47,666 bases of DNA, from positions 1 to 47,666 of the forward strand of contig DYFC01000030.1 in NCBI GenBank assembly GCA_020725385.1, written 5' to 3'. The stretch comes from Nitrospira japonica. GTDB lineage: Bacteria > Nitrospirota > Thermodesulfovibrionia > Thermodesulfovibrionales > SM23-35. Each line of letters begins with the position of its first letter. Position 1 is the first letter of the stretch. The translations under genes were made by a program, and so were the position numbers. Shown here piece after piece: positions 8,427-17,795 of this stretch. Below the pieces are notes generated by a model, which was not told where the DNA came from, did not search any database, and saw only the letters and a list, made by a program, of their open reading frames with translations.

Positions 8427-9587
8427 ATGGAGTCTTTAGGAAATACATGTTTTGCAAGAGAAATAATTGAAAATATTTATGGAGTTACTTTTACAGAAGG
8501 GAACAGAGTATCTTTACTCTGGAAGGGTGACGAGTTATTTAATAAGATTTTTGAATCTGTAAATACAGCTAAGAGTCTCATCTGTCTCGAATTCTACATA
8601 TTTAGAAATGATGAAACCGGGACCGAACTTGCCGAAATTTTGAAAAAAAAAGCATCTGAAGGTATTAGAGTATGCGTTTTATATGATCATTTTGGTTCTT
8701 TTGGAACTCCCCGTAGATTCTGGAGTGATTTAAAAAAAGCAGGGGTACAGGTTAAAGCTTCCAGACCATTTAAATGGACAAAACCATTACATTATATTCA
8801 TAGAGACCATAAAAAATTAATAATAATAGATGGAAGGGTAGCATTTACCGGCGGCTTAAATATTGCAAATGAGTATAGAGGGTTTCATAGATTTAGAAAA
8901 GTTCATGGCTGGAGAGATACAGGGATTTTTCTTGAGGGACCAATTGCAAATACCTTGTTCGGAATATTTAAAAAGAACTGGGAGATCTGGAAAGGTGAAC
9001 CGATAAATTTTCAGGCAGAATCCCCTTCATTTAATGATGGAGTTCCTGTTATCCCTATATTTGCAAGTTCTTCAAAAAGCAGAAAAAAGATGCGTAAATT
9101 ACTGTACTATAGTATCTCTAATGCTAAAGAAAGTATACATCTTACAACAGCTTACTTTACTCCAAGCATAAGAATGCTTAATGTTCTTGAAGATGCAATT
9201 AATAGAAATGTAAAAGTTAAAATACTTTTGCCCGGCAAGTCAGATGTTTTATCAGCGCATTATGCAGGCAGGGCTTTTTTTACAACACTGCTTAAAGCAG
9301 GTATTAGAATCTATAACTATAAAGGTGAAATGCTTCATGCGAAAACATCAGTTTTTGACTGTAACTGGAGTATTATAGGCTCGGCCAATCTGGATTTCCA
9401 ATCTATGAGAAGAAATGATGAAGGAAATGTTGGCATTCTTGATGAAACCTTTGGAAATAAAATGGTTGATGTTTTCAAGGAAGATGTTAAGAATTCGGAA
9501 GAAATTACTCTTGAAAAATGGTTGAAAAGACCTTTTATTGAAAAATTAAAAGAAAGCTTTTTTGTTTTATTTAGGAAGAGGCTCTGA
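8427..9587 (+). CDS. Cardiolipin synthase-like phospholipase D superfamily protein
   Basis: About 386 residues with two HxKxxxxD motifs: HRDHKKLIIIDGRVAFTGG in the first half and HAKTSVFDCNWSIIGSAN near the C-terminus, each followed by the expected glycine/asparagine stretch. This is the layout of bacterial cardiolipin synthases, which join two phosphatidylglycerols or use phosphatidylethanolamine. Unlike E. coli ClsA there are no N-terminal membrane helices, so it resembles the soluble ClsB-like or short type. The start is uncertain: a TTG at 8403 would add eight residues, and neither has a strong ribosome binding site. The next gene follows after 8 bases, so the two are likely co-transcribed. 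Confidence 0.88.
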   Translation: MESLGNTCFAREIIENIYGVTFTEGNRVSLLWKGDELFNKIFESVNTAKSLICLEFYIFRNDETGTELAEILKKKASEGIRVCVLYDHFGSFGTPRRFWSDLKKAGVQVKASRPFKWTKPLHYIHRDHKKLIIIDGRVAFTGGLNIANEYRGFHRFRKVHGWRDTGIFLEGPIANTLFGIFKKNWEIWKGEPINFQAESPSFNDGVPVIPIFASSSKSRKKMRKLLYYSISNAKESIHLTTAYFTPSIRMLNVLEDAINRNVKVKILLPGKSDVLSAHYAGRAFFTTLLKAGIRIYNYKGEMLHAKTSVFDCNWSIIGSANLDFQSMRRNDEGNVGILDETFGNKMVDVFKEDVKNSEEITLEKWLKRPFIEKLKESFFVLFRKRL

Positions 9588-9595
9588 AAAATTTT

Positions 9596-10051
9596 ATGAG
9601 TAAAAAAACAATAGCATTTTTAATAATTGCAATAGCTATTCCTATTATTATTTATTTCTTGATACCTTCTGAAGAAAATAGGATAAGGAAAGTCTTAAGA
9701 GAAGGTTCAGTTGCTATTGAAAAGGAAGATATTGATAAAACGATGTCAAAAGTTTCATATAATTATAAAGATGAATATGGACTTTCTTATCTTTATATAA
9801 AAGAGGTCTTAAAAATAATTTTCAAGCGTTTTGAAAGAATTCGAATTGAATATAAAATAATTAAAATATATGTTACTGAAAACAAAGCAACTGTAGAAGT
9901 TGATGTTATTGTTAGTGCATACACTGGAGAAAACTTTCATTATTTGCTTGGAGATATTACAAATCCAGCACATCTTAAATTTAGTTTAGAAAAAGAAAGA
10001 GGGAAATGGCTTATTATCCGCATTGAAGGATTGCCATTCTATAGTGATTAG
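9596..10051 (+). CDS. Small membrane-anchored protein of unknown function
   Basis: 151 residues. Residues 5-23 are one hydrophobic helix (a signal anchor after MSKK), leaving a soluble domain of about 125 residues on the periplasmic side. That domain has alternating charged and hydrophobic segments (KATVEVDVIVSAYTG, LKFSLEKERGKWLIIRIEG), which resemble an NTF2/SnoaL-like cone fold, where a final strand ends in a W-x-I-x-x-I pattern. That is inference from pattern only. It sits 8 bases after the cardiolipin synthase-like gene, preceded by GAGGCTCTGAAAAATTTT, so a role linked to lipid or envelope maintenance is possible. It converges on fdhE with 2 bases between. Confidence 0.6.
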   Translation: MSKKTIAFLIIAIAIPIIIYFLIPSEENRIRKVLREGSVAIEKEDIDKTMSKVSYNYKDEYGLSYLYIKEVLKIIFKRFERIRIEYKIIKIYVTENKATVEVDVIVSAYTGENFHYLLGDITNPAHLKFSLEKERGKWLIIRIEGLPFYSD

Positions 10052-10053
10052 TT

Positions 10054-10911
10054 TCATAATCCCCAAAGGCTCGATGCAGGCCTTTTATATCCTTTTTCCT
10101 GTGCGATTATATCAAGATGAATTGTAACAATATCGTCAACGGAAAGAAATGGATCATAATTTATTTTTCGTGAATCAACTGTTTTAATATATTGATTACA
10201 ATTATCACATAAATCAACCCTGTATTCTTCATGGTCCTCTGCATAGAAATAACGTAATTTCTTATTGTCTGTATTGTCACAGAAAGGACATTTCAAGCGT
10301 TCAGATTGCCATATAAAATTGCAAAATGAGCATTTTAAGAATCTTTTGCCATCCCTATCGAGTTTTGATATATCAGGGATACTTCCGCAAATAGGGCAAT
10401 ATCCTTTATACCAGTTCTTTATCTCGTTTTCTTTTGAGATCTTTTCTACGTTTAAAATAATAGAGGGTTTTATGCTTTCATAGATTAAAAATTTAAGCAC
10501 TGTTAAATCAATATCGAATTCACCGGCTATCTTCTCTATATAAAGATCATCGAAGAAATTTCTCATAATTTCTCTTGGATTTAGAGCATTGATTGATAAT
10601 GCGTCCTCAATATATTGAATATTTATTCTTAACTTTTCGTTAGCATTTCTTGATATATTGCAAAGTGAATCAAATAAATTTATTGAAGAGTTTATATCAA
10701 TGAAAAAATCTCGTTTATCGATGAGGGGAAATCCTTCCTTAAGATGTATCTCTTTTAAACTCTTTTTAATGTCAGGAGGAATGATTTTTGTATCTTCAAT
10801 ATATTTATTTTGTTCAATGGTAATTTCTTTAAAGAAATTAAGGATTTTTTCATAAGAAGGAAAAAGTTTTATGTAATTGGTGATTTGTTGTTCTATATTT
10901 GTATGTCTCAT
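10054..10911 (-). CDS. fdhE: Formate dehydrogenase accessory protein FdhE
   Basis: 285 residues. The C-terminal half has the four CxxC knuckles typical of FdhE: CPICGS, CSFCNF, CPFCDN and CDNCNQ, thought to bind iron. FdhE is a cytoplasmic factor required for maturation of Tat-exported formate dehydrogenases. It is the last gene of the fdhA-fdhB-fdhE group, separated from fdhB by a 15-bp-stem hairpin. Its own ribosome binding site is AAAGGATAATTT before the ATG. The context matches exactly, since the catalytic subunit upstream is Tat-exported. Confidence 0.92.
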   Translation of the reverse strand: MRHTNIEQQITNYIKLFPSYEKILNFFKEITIEQNKYIEDTKIIPPDIKKSLKEIHLKEGFPLIDKRDFFIDINSSINLFDSLCNISRNANEKLRINIQYIEDALSINALNPREIMRNFFDDLYIEKIAGEFDIDLTVLKFLIYESIKPSIILNVEKISKENEIKNWYKGYCPICGSIPDISKLDRDGKRFLKCSFCNFIWQSERLKCPFCDNTDNKKLRYFYAEDHEEYRVDLCDNCNQYIKTVDSRKINYDPFLSVDDIVTIHLDIIAQEKGYKRPASSLWGL

Positions 10912-10929
10912 AAATTATCCTTTTAAAAC

Positions 10930-10962
10930 AATAGCCTGTCTCTTCAGAAGAGACAGGCTATT
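10930..10962 (-). terminator. Perfect hairpin between fdhB and fdhE (terminator or attenuator)
   Basis: A 15-bp perfect inverted repeat (AATAGCCTGTCTCTT and its complement) with a 3-base loop. On the minus strand it is followed by GTTTTAAAAGG, a short U-tract running into the fdhE ribosome binding site. It lies between the fdhB stop and the fdhE start, so it would either partly terminate transcription, giving less fdhE than fdhAB, or protect the fdhAB 3' end. Confidence 0.75.
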
Positions 10963-10979
10963 ATAATTTCAAGAAATTA

Positions 10980-11693
10980 TTATCCTGCTATAAAAGCAGG
11001 TTCCAGGTGATTATTTCGGGATGCGTATATTTTTGAAATATTTGCCGCTGCAAATTTATGGTATTTCTTAGGATCATCAATTACCAGATAAATTGTGCGG
11101 ACAAAATCAGAATTTAAGAGCTCTGCTTTTGGATATTTTGCTTTTAATTCAGCAAGTCTCTTTTGTGCGAGTTCAAGCATTTTTTCACGGTCTCCAAAAT
11201 TCATTGCTCCTGTGGGGCATGTTTTTACACATGCCGGAAGCATCCCTTCTTTTATCCTGTCGATGCACATTGTGCATTTTGCCATACCCTGTGTGTTTTT
11301 ATCCCAGCGTGGTATATCCCACGGACAGGCTTCCTTTATTTGTTTGAAATCAGCTTCTTTTACTTTTACTTTCGGATCATATAATACAGCTCCTGTTACC
11401 TCGTCTTGTATTATTGCTTTTACATTTATTGAGTCTGCTACCATTTTGCAGGGAGGGGTGATACAATGTCTGCATTGATCAGGGAAGAAATACCATACTG
11501 GCTTGCCATCTGATTCCATCTCATTGAATCTAACAAGTTTGAATGTAGCAGTTGAGAGATCTTCAGGGTTCTGATGATTACCTTTCTGAACAGTTTTGGT
11601 TGCAGGATTCATATTCCACTGCTTACATGCAATCTGGCAACCACGACATGCTGTGCATTTGGATGTATCTATGAAAAATGTTTTATCAGCCAT
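10980..11693 (-). CDS. fdhB: Formate dehydrogenase iron-sulfur (beta) subunit, periplasmic type
   Basis: 237 residues with the cysteine sets for four [4Fe-4S] clusters: CTACRGCQIACKQW near residue 13, CRHCITPPCKM, CPWD, CTMCIDR and CVKTCPTGA. It passes electrons from the catalytic subunit to an acceptor. It has no signal peptide, as expected for a subunit co-exported with a Tat partner. It also lacks the C-terminal membrane helix of E. coli FdnH, and no cytochrome b subunit follows. This fits the soluble periplasmic FdhAB type of sulfate reducers, which passes electrons to cytochrome c. It starts 15 bases after the fdhA stop. Confidence 0.92.
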   Translation of the reverse strand: MADKTFFIDTSKCTACRGCQIACKQWNMNPATKTVQKGNHQNPEDLSTATFKLVRFNEMESDGKPVWYFFPDQCRHCITPPCKMVADSINVKAIIQDEVTGAVLYDPKVKVKEADFKQIKEACPWDIPRWDKNTQGMAKCTMCIDRIKEGMLPACVKTCPTGAMNFGDREKMLELAQKRLAELKAKYPKAELLNSDFVRTIYLVIDDPKKYHKFAAANISKIYASRNNHLEPAFIAG

Positions 11694-11708
11694 TATTATT
11701 CACCTCCC

Positions 11709-14700
11709 TTACTTTTTTGCCTTTGCAGCAGGCTGTTTTGTTAATTTAGTAACATTTGCCATGAACGCTTTTGATTCAGGTATCATTGTGTTTGGGTCAC
11801 CTACAGTTGGAGTAAGAAGATTGGCGCTCTCGCCACCATCTTTAGGATGCAGCCATCCAAAATGCCATGGTAGCCCGATCTGGTGTACAGTCTGTCCAGC
11901 AATTACAAATGGTTTTAGTCTGTGTGTTACTATTGCAGTAGCTTCAAGTTTTCCTCTTTGGGTTTCTACCAAAACTTTTTCTCCATTCTCAATGCCCCTT
12001 AATTTTGCAAGCTCATGGCTAATTTCACAGAATACCTGAGGCTCAGCTTCAACAAGCCATGGAAGCCATCTTGTTAAAACTCCTGTCTGCCAGTGTTCTG
12101 TTACACGGTATGTTGTGCAGACAAAAGGATAACGCGGGTCACATGTTGCAAATGTATCTGGACCACCTTCAAATATTTTAACAACAGGGTTTATTCTTTG
12201 ATTTGACATCAAATTCTTCTCAATAGGGCATTCGAGTGGTTCATAATGTTCCGGAAATGGTCCATCTTTTAACCCAGGTCCAAATATTGATGCAACACCA
12301 TCTGGTTTCATTATAAATGGATAAACCCCTTCTGTTCCCATTGGCGGCGCAGGTCCATCCGGTACATCTCCTACCCACTTCTTATTCTCAGCATCCCATT
12401 TAAGTATCGCTCTCTTTGGATTTCTTGGATTTCCATCAAGATCAACAGATGCACGGTTATATATAATCCTTCTGTTTACAGGCCATGTCCATGACCATTG
12501 TGGATATAAGCCAAGTCCTGTTGGATCATCTTTCTTTCTTCTTGCTGCCATGTTACCTGCCTCTGTATAACTCGCTGAATATATCCAGTTGCCACATGAT
12601 GTTCTTCCATCATCAAGAAGATAAACAAAACTCGGTACAAGTGTGCCTTTCTTATAAGCCTTTTTGTCAACAGGATGTTCCGGTATATCCTCAAGGAAAT
12701 ATCCGTTTATCTCTTTTGCTACTGTATGAATATCAAATTTACCATTAGTCTCATAATCCCACTTTAGATTAAGAATCGGGTCAGGAAATACACCTTTTTG
12801 TTTCTTGTAAACAGCTTTCACTTTCTTCATTAGTTCATATATAATCTCGCCATCAGGCATTGCATCACCTGGAGGATTTGTGCATTTCCATCTCCATTGC
12901 ATCCAGCGTCCGCTATTAGATATACTTCCCTCTTTTTCCATAAAAGCAGCGCAAGGAAGCTGGAATACTTCTGTCTTAATCTTTTTTGGATCCATTCCAG
13001 GACCTTTCCAGAAAGAACCAGTTTCATTATCAAATACATTTACATTTACCATCCAGTCAAGTTTTGCCATTGCCTGACGTACTTTTCCTGCATTAGCACT
13101 TGAGCAGGCTGGATTCATGCCCCATGCAAAGAATCCTGTGAATTTGCCTTTATACATTTCATCGAAAAGATTAAGCCATGATGCATCCTGTGTTTTATCG
13201 AGTTTTGGTAGCCATGAATAACAAAAATCATTCTCTTTCTTTGCATGTTCTCCATAGAATGATTTCAGAAGACTTGCCAGATATTTTGGTCTGTTTTTCC
13301 ACCAGTTAACACTTCTCGGGTCTTTTGTTGATGGTGTTGTTTTATTGTAATCCTCCAGTGTTTGCCATTGTTCTCTTGGTGCGGGTATATAACCGGGTAT
13401 TATGTGGAACAATAAACCCTGGTCGGTTGACCCCTGAACATTTGATTCACCACGAAGCGCATTAATACCACCTCCAGCTATTCCCATATTCCCGAGCAAA
13501 CTTTGTATTATTGACATTGCACGAATGTTCTGAACGCCGACAGTATGCTGTGTCCATCCCATCGCATAAAGAACAGTGCCTGCTTTATCAGGTGTTGCAG
13601 TGGAAGCGTAAGCTTTGTAAACTTTTTCAAGGTCTTCCTGTGGTGTGCCGGTTATAGCAGTAACTTTCTCAAAGGTATATCTTGAGTAATGTTTCTTTAA
13701 AATCTGGAACACGCATCTTTCATGTTGAAGGGTCATGTCCCTTTTTGGTATTCCATTTTCGTCTTTTTCAAGAGCCCATGTGGATTGATCATAAGAACGT
13801 TTGTTTGGATCATAACCTGAAAAAAGACCGTCATCAAAATTATATTTAGGGTTGACTATAAAAGATGCGTTTGTATAATTCTTCACATAAAATTCATCAT
13901 AAAGATTGTTATCAAGAATATACTTTATCATTCCACCAAGAAATGCTATGTCTGTTCCTGATCTTAATCTTACAAATATGTCTGCTTTTGTTGATGTGCG
14001 TGTGTAACGAGGATCAACATGGATGAAAATAGCGCCTTTATCACGTGCTGCCTGTATCCATTTAAATGAGACAGGATGGTTTTCTGCGACATTACCACCC
14101 ATATTAAGAATTACATCTGCATTTCTGAAGTCAATATAATGATTTGTCATTGCACCGCGACCGAACGACTCTGCCAGAGCCGCAACAGTTGCGGAATGTC
14201 ATATTCGGGCCTGATGTTCGATGTAAACGAGACCCAGTGATCTGAGGAATTTTTGATAAAGCCAGCATTCTTCATTGTCCATTGCTGCGCTTCCAACCGA
14301 GGCTATACCATTACAGCGATTTACAACCTTGCCGTCAGCATTCTTTTCTGTGAAGCTTTTGTCACGGCTTTTCTTGATGTTTTCAGCTATTTTGTTTAAA
14401 GCCCATTCCCATGAAACCTCTTTCCATTTGTCACTATGAGGAGCACGATAACGGACTTTCTTGAGACGATTTTCGTTTACAGCAATCTGATAACTTGATG
14501 CGCCTTTTGCGCAAAGAGCGCCTTCGCTGATAGGATGATCAGGATCACCTTCAGCATTAATTACTTTGCCCTTTGTGTCTGTTGCTACCAGAATACCGCA
14601 GCCAACCGAACAGTAACAGCAAATAGTAGGTGTTTCTTTAGCACCTTTAATTCGCGACTCTGTTCTTAGTTCAGCAGCATAACTCTGAACAGGGCTTAAA

Positions 14701-14783
14701 TCAAATCCAAGCTGGCTCAGGGCGATACCCGCTGCGGTATAACTGGAGAGCTTAATAAAATCTCTCCTTGTTAATACCTTCAT
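11709..14783 (-). CDS. fdhA: Selenocysteine formate dehydrogenase catalytic subunit, Tat-exported
   Basis: 1024 residues when the in-frame UGA at 14201-14199 is read as selenocysteine (residue 195; E. coli FdnG has Sec at 196). The context HQARI-U-HSATVAAL, then FGRGAMTNH, is the formate dehydrogenase active site. The N-terminus has a twin-arginine signal TRRDFIK (5-11) with a hydrophobic stretch. A [4Fe-4S] site uses Cys55, Cys58, Cys62 and Cys91, and the molybdopterin domains follow. The enzyme oxidises formate to CO2 in the periplasm with Mo or W bis-MGD. Simple gene calling splits it at the UGA into 14199-14783 and 11709-14150. The ribosome binding site is AAAGGAGGAG, and a strong sigma70-like promoter lies at 14880-14908. 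Next in the operon are fdhB and fdhE. Confidence 0.95.
14161..14201 (-). promoter_or_regulatory. Candidate bacterial SECIS element, fdhA
   Basis: The UGA (14201-14199) is followed by a foldable segment. GUUGC lies at nucleotides 13-17 after the UGA, as in E. coli fdhF, with the loop beginning GG at 18-19 and GCA closing it. A U at position 15 can bulge, as in known SECIS hairpins. The stem is imperfect and weaker than that in the second formate dehydrogenase (34437-34477). Confidence 0.6.
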
Positions 14784-14879
14784 AAACTCCTCCTTTCTTT
14801 TTGTTGTTTAGAACGATGAAATATTGTTAAATTTTAAAGATATATCTTGTTAGAAAATATCACTGTACAATATAGTTCA

Positions 14880-14908
14880 TTTATATCAAATAAGGGTATA
14901 TATGTCAA
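14880..14908 (-). promoter_or_regulatory. Sigma70-type promoter of fdhA-fdhB-fdhE
   Basis: Read on the minus strand: TTGACA (14908-14903), 17 bases, TATAAA (14885-14880). Both hexamers are near consensus with ideal spacing. The -10 lies about 97 bases before the fdhA ATG at 14783, leaving a long leader. Confidence 0.7.
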
Positions 14909-15015
14909 CTGAATTTTAAACGGCAATTTATAGCCTTGAACAAAACACAGAACCGACTTAAAATAACCAACAGGTAACGGACTAACGACACATACCACAA
15001 GACAAAATTACAAAC

Positions 15016-15045
15016 TTGACAGTATTTTGTTCTAATCTTTATAAT
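15016..15045 (+). promoter_or_regulatory. Sigma70-type promoter of yceD-rpmF-plsX-fabH
   Basis: Consensus TTGACA (15016-15021), 18-base spacer, consensus TATAAT (15040-15045), 36 bases before the yceD ATG. It is the clearest promoter in the window. The roughly 300-base gap 14784-15081 holds this promoter and the divergent fdhA promoter and nothing else I can see. Confidence 0.8.
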
Positions 15046-15081
15046 TAAATACTTTAGATATGAAATATTGGATTTTAGTAA

Positions 15082-15576
15082 ATGAAGCTAATAATATCAG
15101 AAATACCCATAGAAGGTCTCAATTTAGATACCAGCATTGTCTGTGAATCTGAATTTGTTATCTCTCCTGTTAATATTCATCTTAGAATAGATAAAGCAGA
15201 TACGGAAATCTTTATTAAAGGAGATTTTTCTGCCCGGTTGAGATTACAGTGCAGTAGGTGTCTTAATGAATTTGAGAAAGAAGATCCTATTCATGTTGAT
15301 GTTGTATATCATCCGCTTAAAGAAATAGCAACAGTTGAAAAACATGAAATAAAGACCGATGAATTAAATACTGACTTCTATTCAGGAGATGAACTTGATA
15401 TTTCTGCTCTGGTAAAAGAACAAATTGAACTTAGTATTCCAATGAAACCTTTATGTGATGAATTATGCAAGGGAATATGTCCTGGCTGTGGTGCTGATCT
15501 GAACTTTCAGATATGCAGTTGCCCTAAACAAAAGATTGATCCGCGTTTTGCTGAGTTGAGTAAACTTTTAAAATAA
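15082..15576 (+). CDS. yceD: YceD family (DUF177) protein
   Basis: 164 residues. A beta-rich N-terminal part is followed by the family signature LRLQCSRCLNEFEKE and a C-terminal zinc-ribbon-like CDELCKGICPGCGADLNFQICSC (shown here only as its cysteine pattern: two CxxxC/CxxC pairs within 24 residues). YceD homologues act in 23S rRNA accumulation and almost always sit directly before rpmF, as here (32 bases apart). It is the first gene after the 15016 promoter, so the operon starts here. Confidence 0.9.
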   Translation: MKLIISEIPIEGLNLDTSIVCESEFVISPVNIHLRIDKADTEIFIKGDFSARLRLQCSRCLNEFEKEDPIHVDVVYHPLKEIATVEKHEIKTDELNTDFYSGDELDISALVKEQIELSIPMKPLCDELCKGICPGCGADLNFQICSCPKQKIDPRFAELSKLLK

Positions 15577-15608
15577 ATTTTAAATATCTAAAAGAAAGGA
15601 GTATTAAA

Positions 15609-15797
15609 TTGGCAAATCCGACACACAGACATACACGTTCAAGAAGAGACAAAAGAAGAGCAAACTGGAAAGGACAACTTCCGAATTTGAGTTTATGTCC
15701 TGATTGCAATGAACTTAAATTGCCTTTTAAAGCCTGCCCACACTGTGGCTCTTATAGTGGCAGGAAAATTCTCAACGTAATAGAAAAAGAAGCATGA
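15609..15797 (+). CDS. rpmF: Ribosomal protein bL32
   Basis: 62 residues, full length, starting MANPTHRHTRSRRDKRRANW. The start codon is TTG, supported by AAAGGAG eight bases upstream. The zinc-binding form is present, with paired CPDC and CPHC knuckles. It is a component of the 50S subunit. It overlaps plsX by 4 bases (ATGA), which couples their translation. The order yceD-rpmF-plsX-fabH is widely conserved and links ribosome and lipid synthesis. Confidence 0.97.
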   Translation: MANPTHRHTRSRRDKRRANWKGQLPNLSLCPDCNELKLPFKACPHCGSYSGRKILNVIEKEA

Positions 15798-16828
15798 GAA
15801 TCGCTCTTGATGCTATGGGGGGCGACTATGCCCCCTATGTTAATATCGAGGGCGCTATCGAGTCTGTTAATGATTCCACCGACATATCTGTCATACTTGT
15901 TGGTGATGAAGGCATCCTCTCTAAAGAATTAGCTGACAAAAAATATCCATCCAGCAGATTAACAATAAAGCATGCTTCACAATCTGTTAGCATGGATGAA
16001 TCTACTGCCTATGCTATCAGAAAAAAAAGAGATTCTTCAATTAGAAGAGGAATCGAACTTGTAAAAACAGGTGAAGCAGATGCTTTTGTAAGCGCCGGAC
16101 ATTCCGGTGTTGTTATGGCAACCGCACTTCTTGTTATTGGCACATCGGATGTGGTTGATCGTCCTGCAATTGCTACTATCATGCCAACCATCAAATCGCC
16201 TTTTGTTCTAATTGATGCAGGCGCAAATATACATTGCAAACCCAATAATCTTCTTCAATTTGCTCTTATGGGAAGTACATATTGTGAAATCATGCTCGGT
16301 AGAAAAAACCCAAAAGTTGCTCTGGTAAGCACCGGAGAAGAAGACACAAAGGGGAATGAACTTATAAAAGATACTTTTAAACTTCTCAAAGAATCCGAGA
16401 TCAATTTTATTGGTAACATTGATGGTAAGGATATTTTTACAGGAGAAATAGATGTTATTGTCTGTGATGGATTCACTGGTAATGTTATATTGAAAACCAG
16501 TGAAGGACTTGCAGATGCATTGATTAAAATGCTCAAAAGAGAAGTGGCAAATTTAACCACCGGTAGATTGGGTTATCTTCTTATAAAACCTGCCTTAAGA
16601 AATTTCAAGAAAAAAACAGATTATGATGAATATGGAGGAGCTCCGCTACTTGGTATTAAAGGCACATGTATTATAAGCCATGGGAGATCAACTTCAAAAG
16701 CGATAAGAAATGCAATACGGGTTGCTTCTGATTTTGCAAGAAAAAAGGTTTACAATATTATTTCTTCAGCAATAGAGAAAGATATTCTACATCATGAAAG
16801 GATAAATATTTCAAATGAGAAGAAGTAG
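15794..16828 (+). CDS. plsX: Phosphate acyltransferase PlsX
   Basis: 344 residues, typical length. It begins MRIALDAMGGDYAP, the PlsX signature, with further family blocks SAGHSGVVMATALL, LIDAGANIHCKP and DGFTGNVILKTSEG. It converts acyl-ACP to acyl-phosphate, the donor for PlsY in phosphatidic acid synthesis, at the inner face of the membrane. It overlaps rpmF by 4 bases and fabH by 14 bases, so the three genes are translationally coupled. Confidence 0.97.
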   Translation: MRIALDAMGGDYAPYVNIEGAIESVNDSTDISVILVGDEGILSKELADKKYPSSRLTIKHASQSVSMDESTAYAIRKKRDSSIRRGIELVKTGEADAFVSAGHSGVVMATALLVIGTSDVVDRPAIATIMPTIKSPFVLIDAGANIHCKPNNLLQFALMGSTYCEIMLGRKNPKVALVSTGEEDTKGNELIKDTFKLLKESEINFIGNIDGKDIFTGEIDVIVCDGFTGNVILKTSEGLADALIKMLKREVANLTTGRLGYLLIKPALRNFKKKTDYDEYGGAPLLGIKGTCIISHGRSTSKAIRNAIRVASDFARKKVYNIISSAIEKDILHHERINISNEKK

Positions 16829-17795
16829 GATTGTCTCAACAGGTGCTTATGTTCCCGAAATAATCATGTCAAATTCGGATCTTGAAAAAATGGTTGATAC
16901 ATCGGATGAATGGATAACTGAAAGAACAGGAATTAAGGAAAGAAGAATAGCATCTAAAGAACAGGCAGCTTCGGATCTTGCCTATGAAGCATCAAAAATT
17001 GCGATTGAAAGAGCAGGGATTGTACCCGAAGACATTGATCTTATTATTGTTGCTACAATTTCAGGGGATATGCCTTTCCCTTCAACCGCATGTTTTTTAC
17101 AGGAAAAACTCGGTGCAATAAATGCTGCCGGTTTTGATGTCAATGCAACATGTTCTGGCTTCCTATATGCGTTACATATTGCAGATGGATTTATAAAATC
17201 TAACCTGCATAAAAGAATTCTCGTTGTTGGTTCAGAAGCTCTATCTAAGGTAACCGATTGGGAAGACCGTACAACATGTGTTTTATTTGGTGATGGCGCT
17301 GGCGCAGTTATTGTAGAGCCATCCGCAAATGAACGGGGGATAATTTCTACCCATATAAATTCTGATGGTCGCTTATGGGAATTAATTAATCTTCCCGGAG
17401 GTGGTTCAAGAAATCCTGCTTCTACTGAAACAATAAATAAACGTCTTCACTATATTAAAATGAAAGGCAATGAAACTTTCAAAGTAGCAGTAAGAACTCT
17501 TGAAGACCTTGTTGTGAAAACCCTTGAGGAAAACAATCTTGACTCGTCACAATTGGACTTACTTATTCCTCATCAGGCAAACATGAGAATAATCCAGGCA
17601 ACGGCTGATAGACTAAAAATACCTTTAGAAAGGGTTGTTGTTAACTTGCAGCAATATGGAAATACATCGGCAGCATCAATTCCAATAGCTCTTCATGAAG
17701 CAGTGGTCTCCGACAGGATTAAAGAAGGTGATTATATTCTTCTTGAAGCTTTTGGAGGAGGTCTTACATGGGCATCGGCATTAATAAAATGGTAA
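16815..17795 (+). CDS. fabH: 3-oxoacyl-ACP synthase III (FabH)
   Basis: 326 residues with the full catalytic triad: Cys113 in NATCSGF, His253 in IPHQANMRI and Asn283 in YGNTSAASIP. It condenses acetyl-CoA (or a branched starter) with malonyl-ACP to start fatty acid synthesis. The start inside the plsX end gives the conserved N-terminus MRRSRIVSTGAYVP. In many genomes fabD, fabG, acpP and fabF come next, but here the operon ends and converges on the histidine kinase gene, overlapping it by 15 bases. Confidence 0.96.
   Translation: MRRSRIVSTGAYVPEIIMSNSDLEKMVDTSDEWITERTGIKERRIASKEQAASDLAYEASKIAIERAGIVPEDIDLIIVATISGDMPFPSTACFLQEKLGAINAAGFDVNATCSGFLYALHIADGFIKSNLHKRILVVGSEALSKVTDWEDRTTCVLFGDGAGAVIVEPSANERGIISTHINSDGRLWELINLPGGGSRNPASTETINKRLHYIKMKGNETFKVAVRTLEDLVVKTLEENNLDSSQLDLLIPHQANMRIIQATADRLKIPLERVVVNLQQYGNTSAASIPIALHEAVVSDRIKEGDYILLEAFGGGLTWASALIKW

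Noticed and set aside
14199-14201. Stop codon that seems to break formate dehydrogenase into a pseudogene
   Set aside because: It is UGA at the known Sec position with the correct sequence on both sides and no frame change.
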